DNA of 64,000 nucleotides from Chloroflexi bacterium 54-19. GTDB taxonomy: Bacteria; Chloroflexota; Chloroflexia; Chloroheliales; Chloroheliaceae. The stretch covers positions 259,806-323,805 of the forward strand of contig MKTJ01000047.1 in assembly GCA_001898225.1 (NCBI GenBank). Reading direction: 5' to 3'. The notes beneath the pieces were generated by a model that worked only from the letters and a program-made list of their open reading frames with translations, was not told the DNA's origin and did no database searches. Shown piece after piece: positions 33,862-42,226 of the stretch. The stretch's first letter is position 1. Each line of letters opens with the position of its first letter. The position numbers and the translations under genes were made by a program.

Positions 33862-35784
33862 TTAGACAGTTGTAGTTTCCGGCTCCGGCAGCGCCTTGCC
33901 GTGAGGCCGGGCGTCATGGGCGGTTTTCTTCCAGGCCGAAATTTCTTGCAGCATTTCCTGGGCGCTCAACCGGTTTATCTCGGTTACGGGCACGCCGCCC
34001 AGCATCGCCGCCAGTTCATCTATCCGTTCCGGCTCGGTCAGGCGTCTGACCGAAGTCGAGGTCCGTTCGCCTTCGACCCGTTTGACGATATTGTAATGGC
34101 CGTCCCCAAAGGCGGCAATCTGCGGCAGGTGGGTAATACAGATGACCTGGTGTTCGCCCTGGTTTGTAAGTTGCCACAGTTTTTCGCCGACGACTTGTCC
34201 GCTGCGCCCGCCGACGCCCACGTCTACCTCGTCAAAGATGAGGGTCGGGATAGCGTCCGCCGCTGCCAGGATAGATTTGAGGGCCAGCATCAGGCGGCTG
34301 GTTTCACCCCCGCTGGCAACTTTCTGGAGCGGTTTGGGCGGTTCGCCGGGGTTGAGGGAAACCAGGAACTCGACCCGGTCGAAACCCTTGGCATCGAAAG
34401 ATAGCCGCCTCACCTCGCCGTCGGCATTTTTAACGGGCGCGCCGTGCGGGTCGTCGCTCTGGGTGATATGCACTTCGAAGCGGGCTTTCAAGAGCCGCAG
34501 GTCGCGCAAAGATTGTTCGACTTCCCCGGCCAGTTGCTTACCGGCCTTCTGGCGTTCGGCGGAAATCTCAGAGGCCAGGTGCCCAATTTTCACCAGCAAT
34601 TTGCCTTCCTGCTGGGCCAATTCCTGCAACCGTTCGCCGGAATGTTCGATGCTATTCAACTCGTCGGCGGAAGTTTTGTAAAATTCGAGGATTTCTTCAA
34701 TCGAACTGCCGTACTTGCGTTTGAGGGCGCGGATAAGGTCGAGCCGTTCCTCCACTTCTTCCAGGCGGGCCGGGTCGAACTCCACCCGGTCGCGGAAGTC
34801 ACGCACGGCCTGGGCCACGTCTTCTAGCTGGTAGCGGGCGTTCAGGACGGTCTCGTTGTACTGTTTGAAGGAAGGTTCGTAGGTTGTCAGGTCGGCCAGC
34901 AAGGTTTCGATTTCGGTCAGGCTGGCCTGGACCGAGCGGCCACTTCCGCCACCCATCCGTCCACTTCCGCCGGCCCGGCCCCGCCCGGCCATCGCGCCAT
35001 AGCTGTCGCCGCTATCTTCGTCATAGCCCTGGTACAGCACCCGGTAGGCCCGGTCGGCAATCCCGGTCAGCTTTTCGGTGGCGTTTTGCAACTGCCGCTC
35101 TTTTTGTAATTCTTCTTCTTCACCCGGTTGGAGGGCGGCAGCCTCGATTTCGCTCACCTGGAATTTTAATAGTTCGGTGCGGCGGACCAGTTCGCGCTCG
35201 TCTCGTTGGAGAGTGTGTTTTTCCTTGCGAATAGCCCGTAATTGACCGACCAGTTCGGCCAGGCGGCGGCGTTGGCCTGAAAGGTTGGCATACTGGTCCA
35301 GCAGTTCCAGGTGTTCGCCTACCCGCAGCAGCGAAATATGTTCGGTCTGACCGTGAATATCGACCAGGGCCTGGCCGATGTCGCGCAGCATATCGGTTTT
35401 GACTGCGCTCCCGTTGATGCGGCAGACCGTTCGCCCGCTACTGGTAATTTCCCGGCCCAGGGTCAGGCGCAGGATGGGGTTTTCTGGGGTGGGCCGTTCT
35501 TCGGGATCGAGCAATTCATTTTCGTCCAGGAGGGTAAGCAGGTGGCGGAAGCGTTCGTCCTCGAAGTTAATCTTTACCTCGAAGAAGCCTTCCACGCGGG
35601 CGCGGTCGGTGCCGTGCCGGACGAATTCCGCCCCGATTTTCTCGCCAAGCATGGCGCCCATCGCGTCAATAATGATGGATTTACCGGCGCCGGTCTCCCC
35701 GGTAAGCGCATTGAACCCCGGGTTGAGCCTCAGGTTCAGCCGGTCAATGATGGCGAAATTCGAAATGTTGAGTTCTTGCAGCAT
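33862..35784 (-). CDS. recN: DNA repair protein RecN
   Basis: SMC-like ATPase of double-strand-break repair (640 residues). The N-terminal Walker A is GETGAGKSIIIDAMGAMLG. A long coiled-coil middle (about 160-440) is interrupted by a low-complexity Gly/Arg/Ser segment around 255-285 (AMAGRGRAGGSGRMGGGSGR), unusual for RecN. The C-terminal half has ASGGETSRLMLALK (signature), TLIFDEVDVGVGGR (Walker B) and CITHLPQIAAFGDGHY. The start at 35784 matches the usual MLQELNISNFAII opening. Monocistronic or upstream of the ligase unit after a 217-bp gap. Confidence 0.95.
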   Translation of the reverse strand: MLQELNISNFAIIDRLNLRLNPGFNALTGETGAGKSIIIDAMGAMLGEKIGAEFVRHGTDRARVEGFFEVKINFEDERFRHLLTLLDENELLDPEERPTPENPILRLTLGREITSSGRTVCRINGSAVKTDMLRDIGQALVDIHGQTEHISLLRVGEHLELLDQYANLSGQRRRLAELVGQLRAIRKEKHTLQRDERELVRRTELLKFQVSEIEAAALQPGEEEELQKERQLQNATEKLTGIADRAYRVLYQGYDEDSGDSYGAMAGRGRAGGSGRMGGGSGRSVQASLTEIETLLADLTTYEPSFKQYNETVLNARYQLEDVAQAVRDFRDRVEFDPARLEEVEERLDLIRALKRKYGSSIEEILEFYKTSADELNSIEHSGERLQELAQQEGKLLVKIGHLASEISAERQKAGKQLAGEVEQSLRDLRLLKARFEVHITQSDDPHGAPVKNADGEVRRLSFDAKGFDRVEFLVSLNPGEPPKPLQKVASGGETSRLMLALKSILAAADAIPTLIFDEVDVGVGGRSGQVVGEKLWQLTNQGEHQVICITHLPQIAAFGDGHYNIVKRVEGERTSTSVRRLTEPERIDELAAMLGGVPVTEINRLSAQEMLQEISAWKKTAHDARPHGKALPEPETTTV

Positions 35785-36144
35785 TTTTAAGTGGCATCTG
35801 AACTTATCTACTAAATAATTTCACTGGGCCTATTTTAACACATCAACCGTCTTTTTGTATCACGAATAGCACAAAAGTACATATATCTTTAAAATACTCT
35901 TAGCCTCAAGCTAAATATCCTGAAGTGTTATTTTTCACCGGCTAATGCCTGGGTAAATATAAATTGCACCTGTCAGGCAAGGATTTGAGTAAAGTTTCCA
36001 GGAGTCTCATTCTGTGGATTCTGCCACGACCTTGCAGGTCGCGCCTGCGGGTATCCTCTGTCTAATGGACACAAGGAACAAGAATTTAAGCGCCCTTGTC
36101 CTAACCACTATTCTAAAGGATGTCTGGGTTTTAATCTTCCGGTG
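35785..36144. other. Long gap with hairpins, no gene recognised
   Basis: About 630 bp separate recN from the nuclease gene. This part has a stem CGACCT-TGC-AGGTCG (36027-36041), a GGACAAGG / CCTTGTGTCC pair on the minus strand around 36065-36105, and AT-rich stretches. A minus-strand terminator follows at 36145-36189. A 74-codon minus ORF (36007-36231) crosses the terminator and is not credible. It could hold a small RNA; I cannot match it to a known one. Confidence 0.35.
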
Positions 36145-36189
36145 AGAAAAAACTTCGGGAGTAACGGCGCCATTGCAGTTACTCCCGAA
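36145..36189 (-). terminator. Minus-strand intrinsic terminator
   Basis: TTCGGGAGTAAC (36154-36165) and GTTACTCCCGAA (36178-36189) form a perfect 12-bp stem with a 12-base loop. On the minus strand it is followed by GTTTTTTCTC. It would end the nuclease transcript 225 bp after its stop, or an RNA in the gap. Confidence 0.75.
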
Positions 36190-36414
36190 ATCGTAAGTAA
36201 GGACGTAATGTAGGTTAATTTCGAAAACCACCGGCCAGACGTCAAAAAGCGGAAGCCAAGACCCCTTTTTGCCAGCCGTTTAGATTAGAGTTTAATCCGA
36301 TGATTTTGCGTGTTATTGAGTCTATTTTACCACGCCGGTGCAAAACGGGAGATGAAATTATTGTTAATTAATTTATAGAGAGCAAAACACTTGATTTAAA
36401 AGGCGCTTAACCTG

Positions 36415-38004
36415 TCAGGGGAGGGTTTGCAGCCGGACAAGACACTCTTTCAGGACTGTTTCCCAGCGGGCCAGGACTTCCGGTTCGTCCGGGGTTGGTG
36501 GTCGCAGGCTCAGTTCGGCCAGGCACCCGCCCCGCCGGGAGCCACCTGTGGACCGGTCCACGGACCAGTCCGCAGGGCGTTCAAGCAGCCGCAATTGAGG
36601 TTCGGGAGCGGTACCGGGGAAAATAATCACCCCCGTGGGCACTTCGAAATCGTTCATGTAAGCCAGCATCCGGTACATATCTTCCGGGTGGGCCCTGGTC
36701 AGGTCGCCGGGAGCGGTGCGGTATTTTACATCAAGAAAGATTCGTCCCCGCCCTGAAGCCGGGTCGGGTTCGAAACGAAGGTCGGGCCGGGCCGGTTGGG
36801 TCCTACCGCTGCTATACCAGCCACCTGGCGCGGCCTGGTTGTAAAAAAGGGTGGTCTTGCCGGACCGGAAAATGCCGCTCTGGCGGCCCTGTTCGCCCGG
36901 TGCGAAGGTCAGGCCGAGCGTGGCGGCAATTTCACAGGCGCACCACCACTCGTATATAACGCTTAACGGTTGGATTCCGGTGGCCTCGCCGCCTTCTTCC
37001 GGCAACCGGATGTAGCGCCGCAGGTATTCCTCAAAAACTTCGACCAACCGGGCGTAGGCCGGGTTAAAACTCTCCCGGCAGTCCCGCGCAATACCGGGCC
37101 ACTGTGCCGGGTCACGCGGGTTGAACCCCTCGGCTGGCCGTTCGGCTGGATGCTCGGTCAGACGGGTCAGGACCGGTTGCAGGTGCTGTTGGATTTTTAA
37201 AAACTGCTCGAACCGCCCGGCATATTCTTTGAACTCGCCCGCTCCTTTTACCAACTGGCTTGACGCCTGTCCGGTGGTTTCGACCTGCCAGGCCAGTTTG
37301 CGGGTTTCGAAAATTAGCTCTTTGAGCCAGAAGACCAGCAACAGATTGGGCCGGGTCGCATAGTCGGCGGGAGCCTCGACCCAGTGATGTGTCAGGCCGG
37401 TTTCGGCGGGCGAGTTCAGCCATTCCTGTACGGTCGGGTTCCAGCGAATGTTGCCCCGGATAGTCCCTTCGTCCCGCCGCGGTTTTTCGATAACCCGGTA
37501 GTCTAGGCGCTGGCTCAGTCCACCGAGCAGCCCTTCTTCAAGGAGCAGGCGGCAGACCCCCCGCAGTTTCTGGGCGGTAAAGTCGAGGCTGGTATAAAGA
37601 AAGGTCCGGTCTGCCGGGCTATCGTCGTAGTCCAAAAGGATTGTGTTGGGAGTATCGAGTTGGGCCAGCAACCGGGGCAGACGCCGGTATTTGAGCCATT
37701 CCAGTTCGGACCGGCTGATTTTGCGGGGATAAACTTCCAGGGTGACGGTTGCCAGGGTCTGCCGTTTGTCGCGGACCTGAAAGGTCAGACGCCCGGCCAA
37801 ATCCTGCACCTTGTACGACAATAAGAGGGTTGCGCCCGCTTCCAGGCCGAACCCGGCCCGCACTTTATCCCGGCCCACCGCTAACTCCAACCCGGTCAGG
37901 GCGGCTTCCCCCCGGTTCGAAAGGCGCAACTCTACCTCGGTTTCCTCCGCGACAGCCTGGACCGGTTGGCCGGAAAAATAGATTTCGAGGGTAAGCTTTG
38001 CCAT
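36415..38004 (-). CDS. DUF2357/PD-(D/E)XK nuclease-superfamily protein, solitary McrC-like
   Basis: 529-residue protein. The N-terminal half is a beta-rich domain with ARPDLRFEP far downstream; the C-terminal nuclease core shows Asp408 in RPDLRF and Asp425-Val-Lys427 in FLDVKYR, the D-(D/E)XK arrangement of the DUF524/PDDEXK_7 group. The helix that follows (HPEDMYRMLAYM) is the usual motif after DXK in McrC-type nucleases. Relatives are often paired with an McrB-like AAA+ GTPase in modification-dependent restriction. None is adjacent here. The start at 38004 has no Shine-Dalgarno and lies 7 bases after an extended -10 box, which implies a leaderless mRNA. Confidence 0.8.
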   Translation of the reverse strand: MAKLTLEIYFSGQPVQAVAEETEVELRLSNRGEAALTGLELAVGRDKVRAGFGLEAGATLLLSYKVQDLAGRLTFQVRDKRQTLATVTLEVYPRKISRSELEWLKYRRLPRLLAQLDTPNTILLDYDDSPADRTFLYTSLDFTAQKLRGVCRLLLEEGLLGGLSQRLDYRVIEKPRRDEGTIRGNIRWNPTVQEWLNSPAETGLTHHWVEAPADYATRPNLLLVFWLKELIFETRKLAWQVETTGQASSQLVKGAGEFKEYAGRFEQFLKIQQHLQPVLTRLTEHPAERPAEGFNPRDPAQWPGIARDCRESFNPAYARLVEVFEEYLRRYIRLPEEGGEATGIQPLSVIYEWWCACEIAATLGLTFAPGEQGRQSGIFRSGKTTLFYNQAAPGGWYSSGRTQPARPDLRFEPDPASGRGRIFLDVKYRTAPGDLTRAHPEDMYRMLAYMNDFEVPTGVIIFPGTAPEPQLRLLERPADWSVDRSTGGSRRGGCLAELSLRPPTPDEPEVLARWETVLKECLVRLQTLP

Positions 38005-38010
38005 GCCTCA

Positions 38011-38019
38011 ATTATAACA
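38011..38019 (-). promoter_or_regulatory. Extended -10 promoter giving a probably leaderless nuclease mRNA
   Basis: On the minus strand TGTTATAAT (38019-38011) is an extended -10 box. The transcript should begin at or next to the A of the ATG at 38004. There is no room for a ribosome site. Confidence 0.55.
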
Positions 38020-38044
38020 TCCCTAGGTGAAGCTTCGAAGTATA

Positions 38045-38092
38045 AAAATCAAAACGCCACTGGCCGGAAATTTCATCCAAACAGTGGCGTTT
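38045..38092 (-). terminator. Terminator of the LPG-synthase-like pair
   Basis: AAACGCCACTG (38052-38062) and CAGTGGCGTTT (38082-38092) form a perfect 11-bp stem with a 19-base loop, followed on the minus strand by TGATTTTTATA. It starts 12 bp after the 38104 stop. Confidence 0.75.
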
Positions 38093-38103
38093 AGCCGTAA
38101 AAT

Positions 38104-39234
38104 CTATTCTTTTGAGCTCAAACTCTTGACGGGGACCGCGGCGGTCTTGGCGTCGGTATGCGACTGTTTCAGGTTGAAGCCGGGCGAGGTGGCCGCACTA
38201 ACGGTGCCGTTAAGTTTGGCCTCTTTCTTCTCGGAAATAGTATCCTTGCGGAGTTGGTCGGCTTCGCTGAAAGAGAAATGCTCTTTGACCCAGTAATAGA
38301 GGCCGAACAGCGTCACGGGCAGGTAGAGGGCGGCATGGAGCAGGATGATGTAGCTCAAGGCCACGCTTCCAACCCCGAAGATTTTCTGCAACACCAGCTT
38401 GGCGGCGGCGTCAAACGGCCCGACATAGCCGGGGGTGGACGGCACCAGGGTCGCCAGGTTAGCAACAGCAAGAGTCATAAAGATGGCGGGAGCGCCCAGG
38501 TTCAGGTTGTTGAAAGCCAGCGCGACCGACCAGAACATCCCGGCTTCAAAGATCCAGGCGATTACCGAGAGGCCGAAGACGATTAAGAGGTCTTTCCACT
38601 GGCGCAGCACTTGCAAACCGTCAATAAATGACTCGACCAGTCCCGCCACTTTCGGGCGAATCTTGCCAGGGACGAACCGCAGCCCAAAGTTTTCCAACCG
38701 CTTCATCCAGGTCCGGCTGTGCGCTACCACGAAAAAGAGGATAATCCCGACTATAAAGACTATCGAGGCTACTTTTTCGATGCCCTGGATGTCCGAGCTT
38801 ACCGTCACAAAGAGCGACGCTACAGCCAGGAAAAGCAACATGGTCAGGCCGTCCATGATGCGCTCGACCACGATGGTTGCAAGGGCGGCGGTCTTGCGGA
38901 CCCCTTCGCGGCGGTCCAGCACGTAGGCCCGGACGACCTCACCCATGCGGACGGGCAAAACGTTGTTTGCCATGTAGCCGATGACTACCACCGGGAAAAG
39001 GCGCCGGGTAGGTACTTTCTGAATCGGGCCTAACAGGTAGTGCCAGCGCACCGCCCGGACGCCGACGCCGATGAAGTAGGAGACCAGTCCGGGAATTAGC
39101 CACCAGTAGTTGGCCTGGCCCAGCGAATTCCCGATTTCATTAAAGTCTTGCCCGCTAAAGGCCAGGTATAGAAAGACCAGGCCGATAATTAATCCTAACC
39201 AGAACTTCCAGTTACTTTTCCGAATGAAACCCAT
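38104..39234 (-). CDS. LPG-synthase-transmembrane (UPF0104) family protein, copy 1
   Basis: 376-residue polytopic membrane protein (about eight helices) of the flippase-like UPF0104 / lysylphosphatidylglycerol-synthase N-terminal family. Motifs are the YFIGVGVRAVRWHYLL start, MANNVLPVRMGEVVRAYVLDRREG, TIVVERIMDGLTMLLFLA, and STPGYVGPFDAAAKLVL, which together are diagnostic. Members move or modify lipids; there is no aminoacyl transferase domain. The C-terminal 40 residues are hydrophilic. Clearly paralogous to the next gene and co-directional with it, 115 bp apart. Confidence 0.88.
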   Translation of the reverse strand: MGFIRKSNWKFWLGLIIGLVFLYLAFSGQDFNEIGNSLGQANYWWLIPGLVSYFIGVGVRAVRWHYLLGPIQKVPTRRLFPVVVIGYMANNVLPVRMGEVVRAYVLDRREGVRKTAALATIVVERIMDGLTMLLFLAVASLFVTVSSDIQGIEKVASIVFIVGIILFFVVAHSRTWMKRLENFGLRFVPGKIRPKVAGLVESFIDGLQVLRQWKDLLIVFGLSVIAWIFEAGMFWSVALAFNNLNLGAPAIFMTLAVANLATLVPSTPGYVGPFDAAAKLVLQKIFGVGSVALSYIILLHAALYLPVTLFGLYYWVKEHFSFSEADQLRKDTISEKKEAKLNGTVSAATSPGFNLKQSHTDAKTAAVPVKSLSSKE

Positions 39235-39349
39235 TGTTACCTTCCAGGGGTGGCTGTCCGGCTAACTCCTCCTGATAGCCGGATATTTTGAAAAACTCGA
39301 TGTCTATTTAAACAAGACGTTACGGCAATTATAAAAGTTACCACCCGGT

Positions 39350-40468
39350 TTAGCTATCTGCCGCAGAATATGAAGTTTTCTGGGCATTTTCATTTTCCGG
39401 GTCTTCCAGGCCCAGGGTAGTGGCGGCTTCTTCGGTTTCGGCTTCCTGCTCCTGGTCCCCGGCCTTTTTATTCGCCCGCAAAGCCTTGAACGACATATTG
39501 CGGCGGGTGAAGAAGAAGAGGCCAATCGCCGTAACCAGCACGTACTGGAAGGTGTTGGTGAGCAGGGCCAGGCTGAAAGCGGTCGCGCTGCCGACGGCAT
39601 AAGCCCCCAACGCGACGGTCGCGGCGGCCTGGTAGACCCCAAAAAAGCCGGGTGCGCTCGGCACCATCGTGCCGAGGTTTACAAATACGAGCAGTAAGAG
39701 ACCAGCCCCTACCAGTTCGAGCGGCCCCATAAGCTGGTCGATTTTGAAGGCTCGCAGCATCAGGTAATAGCTGCAACTTTCCATAGTCCAGACCAGGGCC
39801 GAGGTCCCCACGATGGCGAGAATACTCCGGCCATTTTTCAGGGCGTGCAGACCCAGCACAAAACTGGTCAATAAATTGTGGGCTTTTTTCTCAAGACCGT
39901 TGGGCAGTGGTTTCATCAGGAAGCTAACCACCCGCAGGGCCAGTTTTTCCCGCACAATCAGGAAGACCAGGAACAAAATGGCAAAGAGGAAAATCGCGGT
40001 TGAGAAGACCTCGATAAACTCGGTCCAACCGGTCTGTTTGGGGGAGGGGAAGACCACCAGGGCTATGCCCATGAAAGCCACCAGCGTCAGGCCGTCGCAG
40101 ACCCTTTCGAGGACGATAGTCGCCAGACTAAGGCTTTTGCTAATTTTCTCCTGGGCGCCGAGCGTATAGGCCCGGACGAATTCGCCGATCCGGGCGGGCA
40201 GGAGGTTATTTGCCATGAAGCCAATCATCATGACCGAGTAAGAGGAGCCATAAGAAACTTTTTTGGTGGGTTTGAGAATGATTTGCCAGCGCCAGGCTCG
40301 GACCAGGTAGGCCACAAATGTGATGGTGATTGCGGGAATGAGATAGAGGTAGTTGGCCTGTCCAAAGGCGGTGCCAACTTCATCAAATTTTACATTGAGC
40401 AGGACAATTACAAGAAAAAAGAGGGTTAAGCCGAAGCCGAGCAACTGCTTACCCAGCGATTTGAACAA
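39350..40468 (-). CDS. LPG-synthase-transmembrane (UPF0104) family protein, copy 2
   Basis: 372-residue paralogue of the preceding gene with the same motifs in the same order: YLVRAWRWQIILKP, FMANNLLPARIGEFVRAYTLGAQE, TIVLERVCDGLTLVAFM and SAPGFFGVYQAAATVAL. It shares an eight-helix architecture and a hydrophilic Glu-rich tail. It is promoter-proximal, with a sigma-70-type promoter at 40511-40539. Both are predicted lipid flippase-like proteins; substrates unknown. The two may be specialised copies from an old tandem duplication. Confidence 0.88.
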   Translation of the reverse strand: MFKSLGKQLLGFGLTLFFLVIVLLNVKFDEVGTAFGQANYLYLIPAITITFVAYLVRAWRWQIILKPTKKVSYGSSYSVMMIGFMANNLLPARIGEFVRAYTLGAQEKISKSLSLATIVLERVCDGLTLVAFMGIALVVFPSPKQTGWTEFIEVFSTAIFLFAILFLVFLIVREKLALRVVSFLMKPLPNGLEKKAHNLLTSFVLGLHALKNGRSILAIVGTSALVWTMESCSYYLMLRAFKIDQLMGPLELVGAGLLLLVFVNLGTMVPSAPGFFGVYQAAATVALGAYAVGSATAFSLALLTNTFQYVLVTAIGLFFFTRRNMSFKALRANKKAGDQEQEAETEEAATTLGLEDPENENAQKTSYSAADS

Positions 40469-40510
40469 ATTAGTACCTCGCCTTTAAGCCTTGTTTAAAA
40501 CAACTTATTG

Positions 40511-40539
40511 ATTATATCCCAACCTTTTATACCTTGCAA
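40511..40539 (-). promoter_or_regulatory. Promoter for the LPG-synthase-like pair
   Basis: Minus-strand TTGCAA (40539-40534) and TATAAT (40516-40511) with exactly 17 bp between, 42 bp before the ATG at 40468. Confidence 0.7.
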
Positions 40540-40573
40540 ATTTGAATCTAAAAGTACCCCGGTGGAGTGCAAA

Positions 40574-40692
40574 GTTTTTAGTTTTTAGGGTTCAGTGTTT
40601 AGCTTTGGGCACACCTACAGTTGCCCCTTTAGGCGTGAGCGGAATTAAGAAGTCCCTATTACTAAACTCTAAAACTGAACGCTAAACACTTA
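40574..40692. repeat. Imperfect long inverted repeat of GTTTAG/GTTCAG words
   Basis: The left arm (40574-40603) holds TTTTTAGGGTTCAGTGTTTAG and the right arm (40661-40692) is the inverse of TTTAGCGTTCAGTTTTAGAG. The arms match over about 20 bp with a few differences, separated by about 55 bp. It lies in the divergent gap between two promoters and has no coding capacity. Confidence 0.55.
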
Positions 40693-40742
40693 GCCGTTGT
40701 CCGGTTTTAATCAGAGACCTTAATTAAGGAAAGAAGCTGACG

Positions 40743-40751
40743 TGATATAAT
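40743..40751 (+). promoter_or_regulatory. Extended -10 promoter for the 40853 gene
   Basis: TGATATAAT (40743-40751) is an extended -10 motif. No good -35 box is needed for this class. It lies 102 bp before the GTG at 40853. Confidence 0.5.
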
Positions 40752-40852
40752 ATTTGGAGAAATTTTTATTACTACGCTGGTTTGCTGATGGCAAAACGGT
40801 CTACAATCTTTAGAATTTCTAACCACAGTTATTTAACAATGGAGAAAACAGC

Positions 40853-41170
40853 GTGACTTTTACGTTAGTTGGGTTGATTGGATACCTGGTGCTGGGTCTG
40901 ATTGGCGGAACCGTGACCGAGCAGGTTGCCAAGCGCAAATTCTGGCCGCCGCTTGGCTGGCTGGGTGCTATCCTGGTAGCTTTCGGCGGGGCCATTATCG
41001 GGGCCTGGGTGGGTTACCTGCTCGGTTTAACCGAGCCCGGTTTTGAAAAGTTACCGATTATTCCGGCTATTATCGGCCTGATAATCTTCATGATTCCCTG
41101 GTTTATAGTGCGGGGCGGCTATACCAGTTATGGCAAGGAGCGCACCTGGCAACGCAAATACCGGCGGTAG
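40853..41170 (+). CDS. Small membrane protein, possibly GlsB/YeaQ-like
   Basis: 105-residue protein with three hydrophobic segments at about 4-22, 33-60 and 68-90, Gly-rich (LGLIGGTVTEQ, GGAIIGAWVGYLLGL). The pattern resembles the GlsB/YeaQ/YmgE stress membrane family, but I am not certain. GTG start with GGAGAA upstream. The C-terminal 15 residues are strongly basic (GKERTWQRKYRR). First gene of a plus-strand run ending at 43512; the next gene begins 31 bp later. Confidence 0.75.
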   Translation: MTFTLVGLIGYLVLGLIGGTVTEQVAKRKFWPPLGWLGAILVAFGGAIIGAWVGYLLGLTEPGFEKLPIIPAIIGLIIFMIPWFIVRGGYTSYGKERTWQRKYRR

Positions 41171-41200
41171 TCTCTAACTTCTAAATCTAAAAGGGCAAAG

Positions 41201-41845
41201 ATGAACTTTAAAGAACTCTACGACATAAGCGTGAGCTTACGGCCCGGTCTGGCGGTTTGGCCCGGTGACCCCTCCCTCGAACTTGAAAAAATCGGCACTA
41301 TTAGCGGCGGTGGCGTTGCCAACATTACCAAAATCCTGGCAAGCGCCCATACCGGCACCCACATGGATGCCCCGGTCCATTTCATTGACGGCGCGACCGG
41401 GATTGACCAGTTTTCGCTCGATGCCCTGGTCGGCACGGTCTACGTCCTCGACTTTACCCACCTGGACCATCACATCGGCGCGGCTGACCTGGATGCTTCC
41501 GGTCTGCCTGCCGGGGCCGAACGAGTGCTGTTCAAGACGACTAACTCGGCTATCTGGGACGACCCCAGCGAGTTTCACACCGATTATATCGCCCTGGCCC
41601 CGGACGGCGCCCAGTGGTTGGTGGACCGGGGTATCAAGCTGGTGGGCAACGATTATCTCTCGATTGAGCAGTTCGAACCGTCCCGGCCCGACACCCACTA
41701 TACCCTGCTCGGTAAAAAGGTCGTGGTGGTCGAAGGGGTCGATTTGCGCGGCATTGAGCCGGGCGAATATACCATCTTTGCCCTGCCCATCAAAATCAAG
41801 GATGCCGATGGCGCACCCGCCCGTGTCCTGTTGGGTCGGAACTAG
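41201..41845 (+). CDS. Cyclase-family hydrolase (kynurenine formamidase-like)
   Basis: 214-residue metal-dependent cyclase/formamidase fold protein. The metal-binding signature HTGTHMDAPVHF is at about residues 46-57, with AVWPGDPSLEL at the N-terminus and VDRGIKLVGNDYLSIEQFE and VVVVEGVDLRGIEPGEY later. KynB-type enzymes hydrolyse N-formylkynurenine, but members also act on other amides or lactones, and no tryptophan-degradation genes are nearby. The start has AAAGGGCAAAG before it. It is followed closely by two small membrane protein genes. Confidence 0.87.
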   Translation: MNFKELYDISVSLRPGLAVWPGDPSLELEKIGTISGGGVANITKILASAHTGTHMDAPVHFIDGATGIDQFSLDALVGTVYVLDFTHLDHHIGAADLDASGLPAGAERVLFKTTNSAIWDDPSEFHTDYIALAPDGAQWLVDRGIKLVGNDYLSIEQFEPSRPDTHYTLLGKKVVVVEGVDLRGIEPGEYTIFALPIKIKDADGAPARVLLGRN

Positions 41846-41878
41846 CTTTGAAGTGTTTAACTGGAAGGATTACTCGCG

Positions 41879-42160
41879 GTGGATGAAGGCTTTGTGCTGG
41901 ATTTTATTATTGTCCTGGTGGCCCTGGCGATTTTGCTGACAACTCTCTGGAATGTCTTTGCTAAACGCGAAAAGCCTTCCTATGACGTTATCTTTTTCAG
42001 CCTGGCCCTGGTAGTTTTTGGAGCGGCCAGCCTCCTGGCTTCCACCGGTGTCCTGCCGTCCTCGTTTCTACCGTTTATAGCGATTCCGTTGGTTGTGGCC
42101 GCCCTGGTTTATGGCTTCTTCTATATGAAGCGCCGGGCTACCAACCGGGATAATTTGTAA
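41879..42160 (+). CDS. Small EKPSYD-motif membrane protein, copy 1
   Basis: 93-residue protein with three hydrophobic segments (about 5-22, 37-55, 62-82). It carries KREKPSYDVIFFSL between the first two. The same EKPSYDxIF motif and layout occur in the 42227 gene, so they are paralogues. Function unknown. GTG start at 41879 with GGAAGG 11 bases before; the ATG four bases later is out of frame. Confidence 0.72.
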   Translation: MDEGFVLDFIIVLVALAILLTTLWNVFAKREKPSYDVIFFSLALVVFGAASLLASTGVLPSSFLPFIAIPLVVAALVYGFFYMKRRATNRDNL

Positions 42161-42226
42161 GTTCCGGCCCGGACCAGGCCGGCAAGGCATAACCCGGTTT
42201 TAGAAGTTCTGAGAAGGTAGATTGCC

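Noticed and set aside
36007..36231. 74-codon minus ORF between recN and the nuclease gene
   Set aside because: It is crossed by a strong minus-strand terminator and has no ribosome site.
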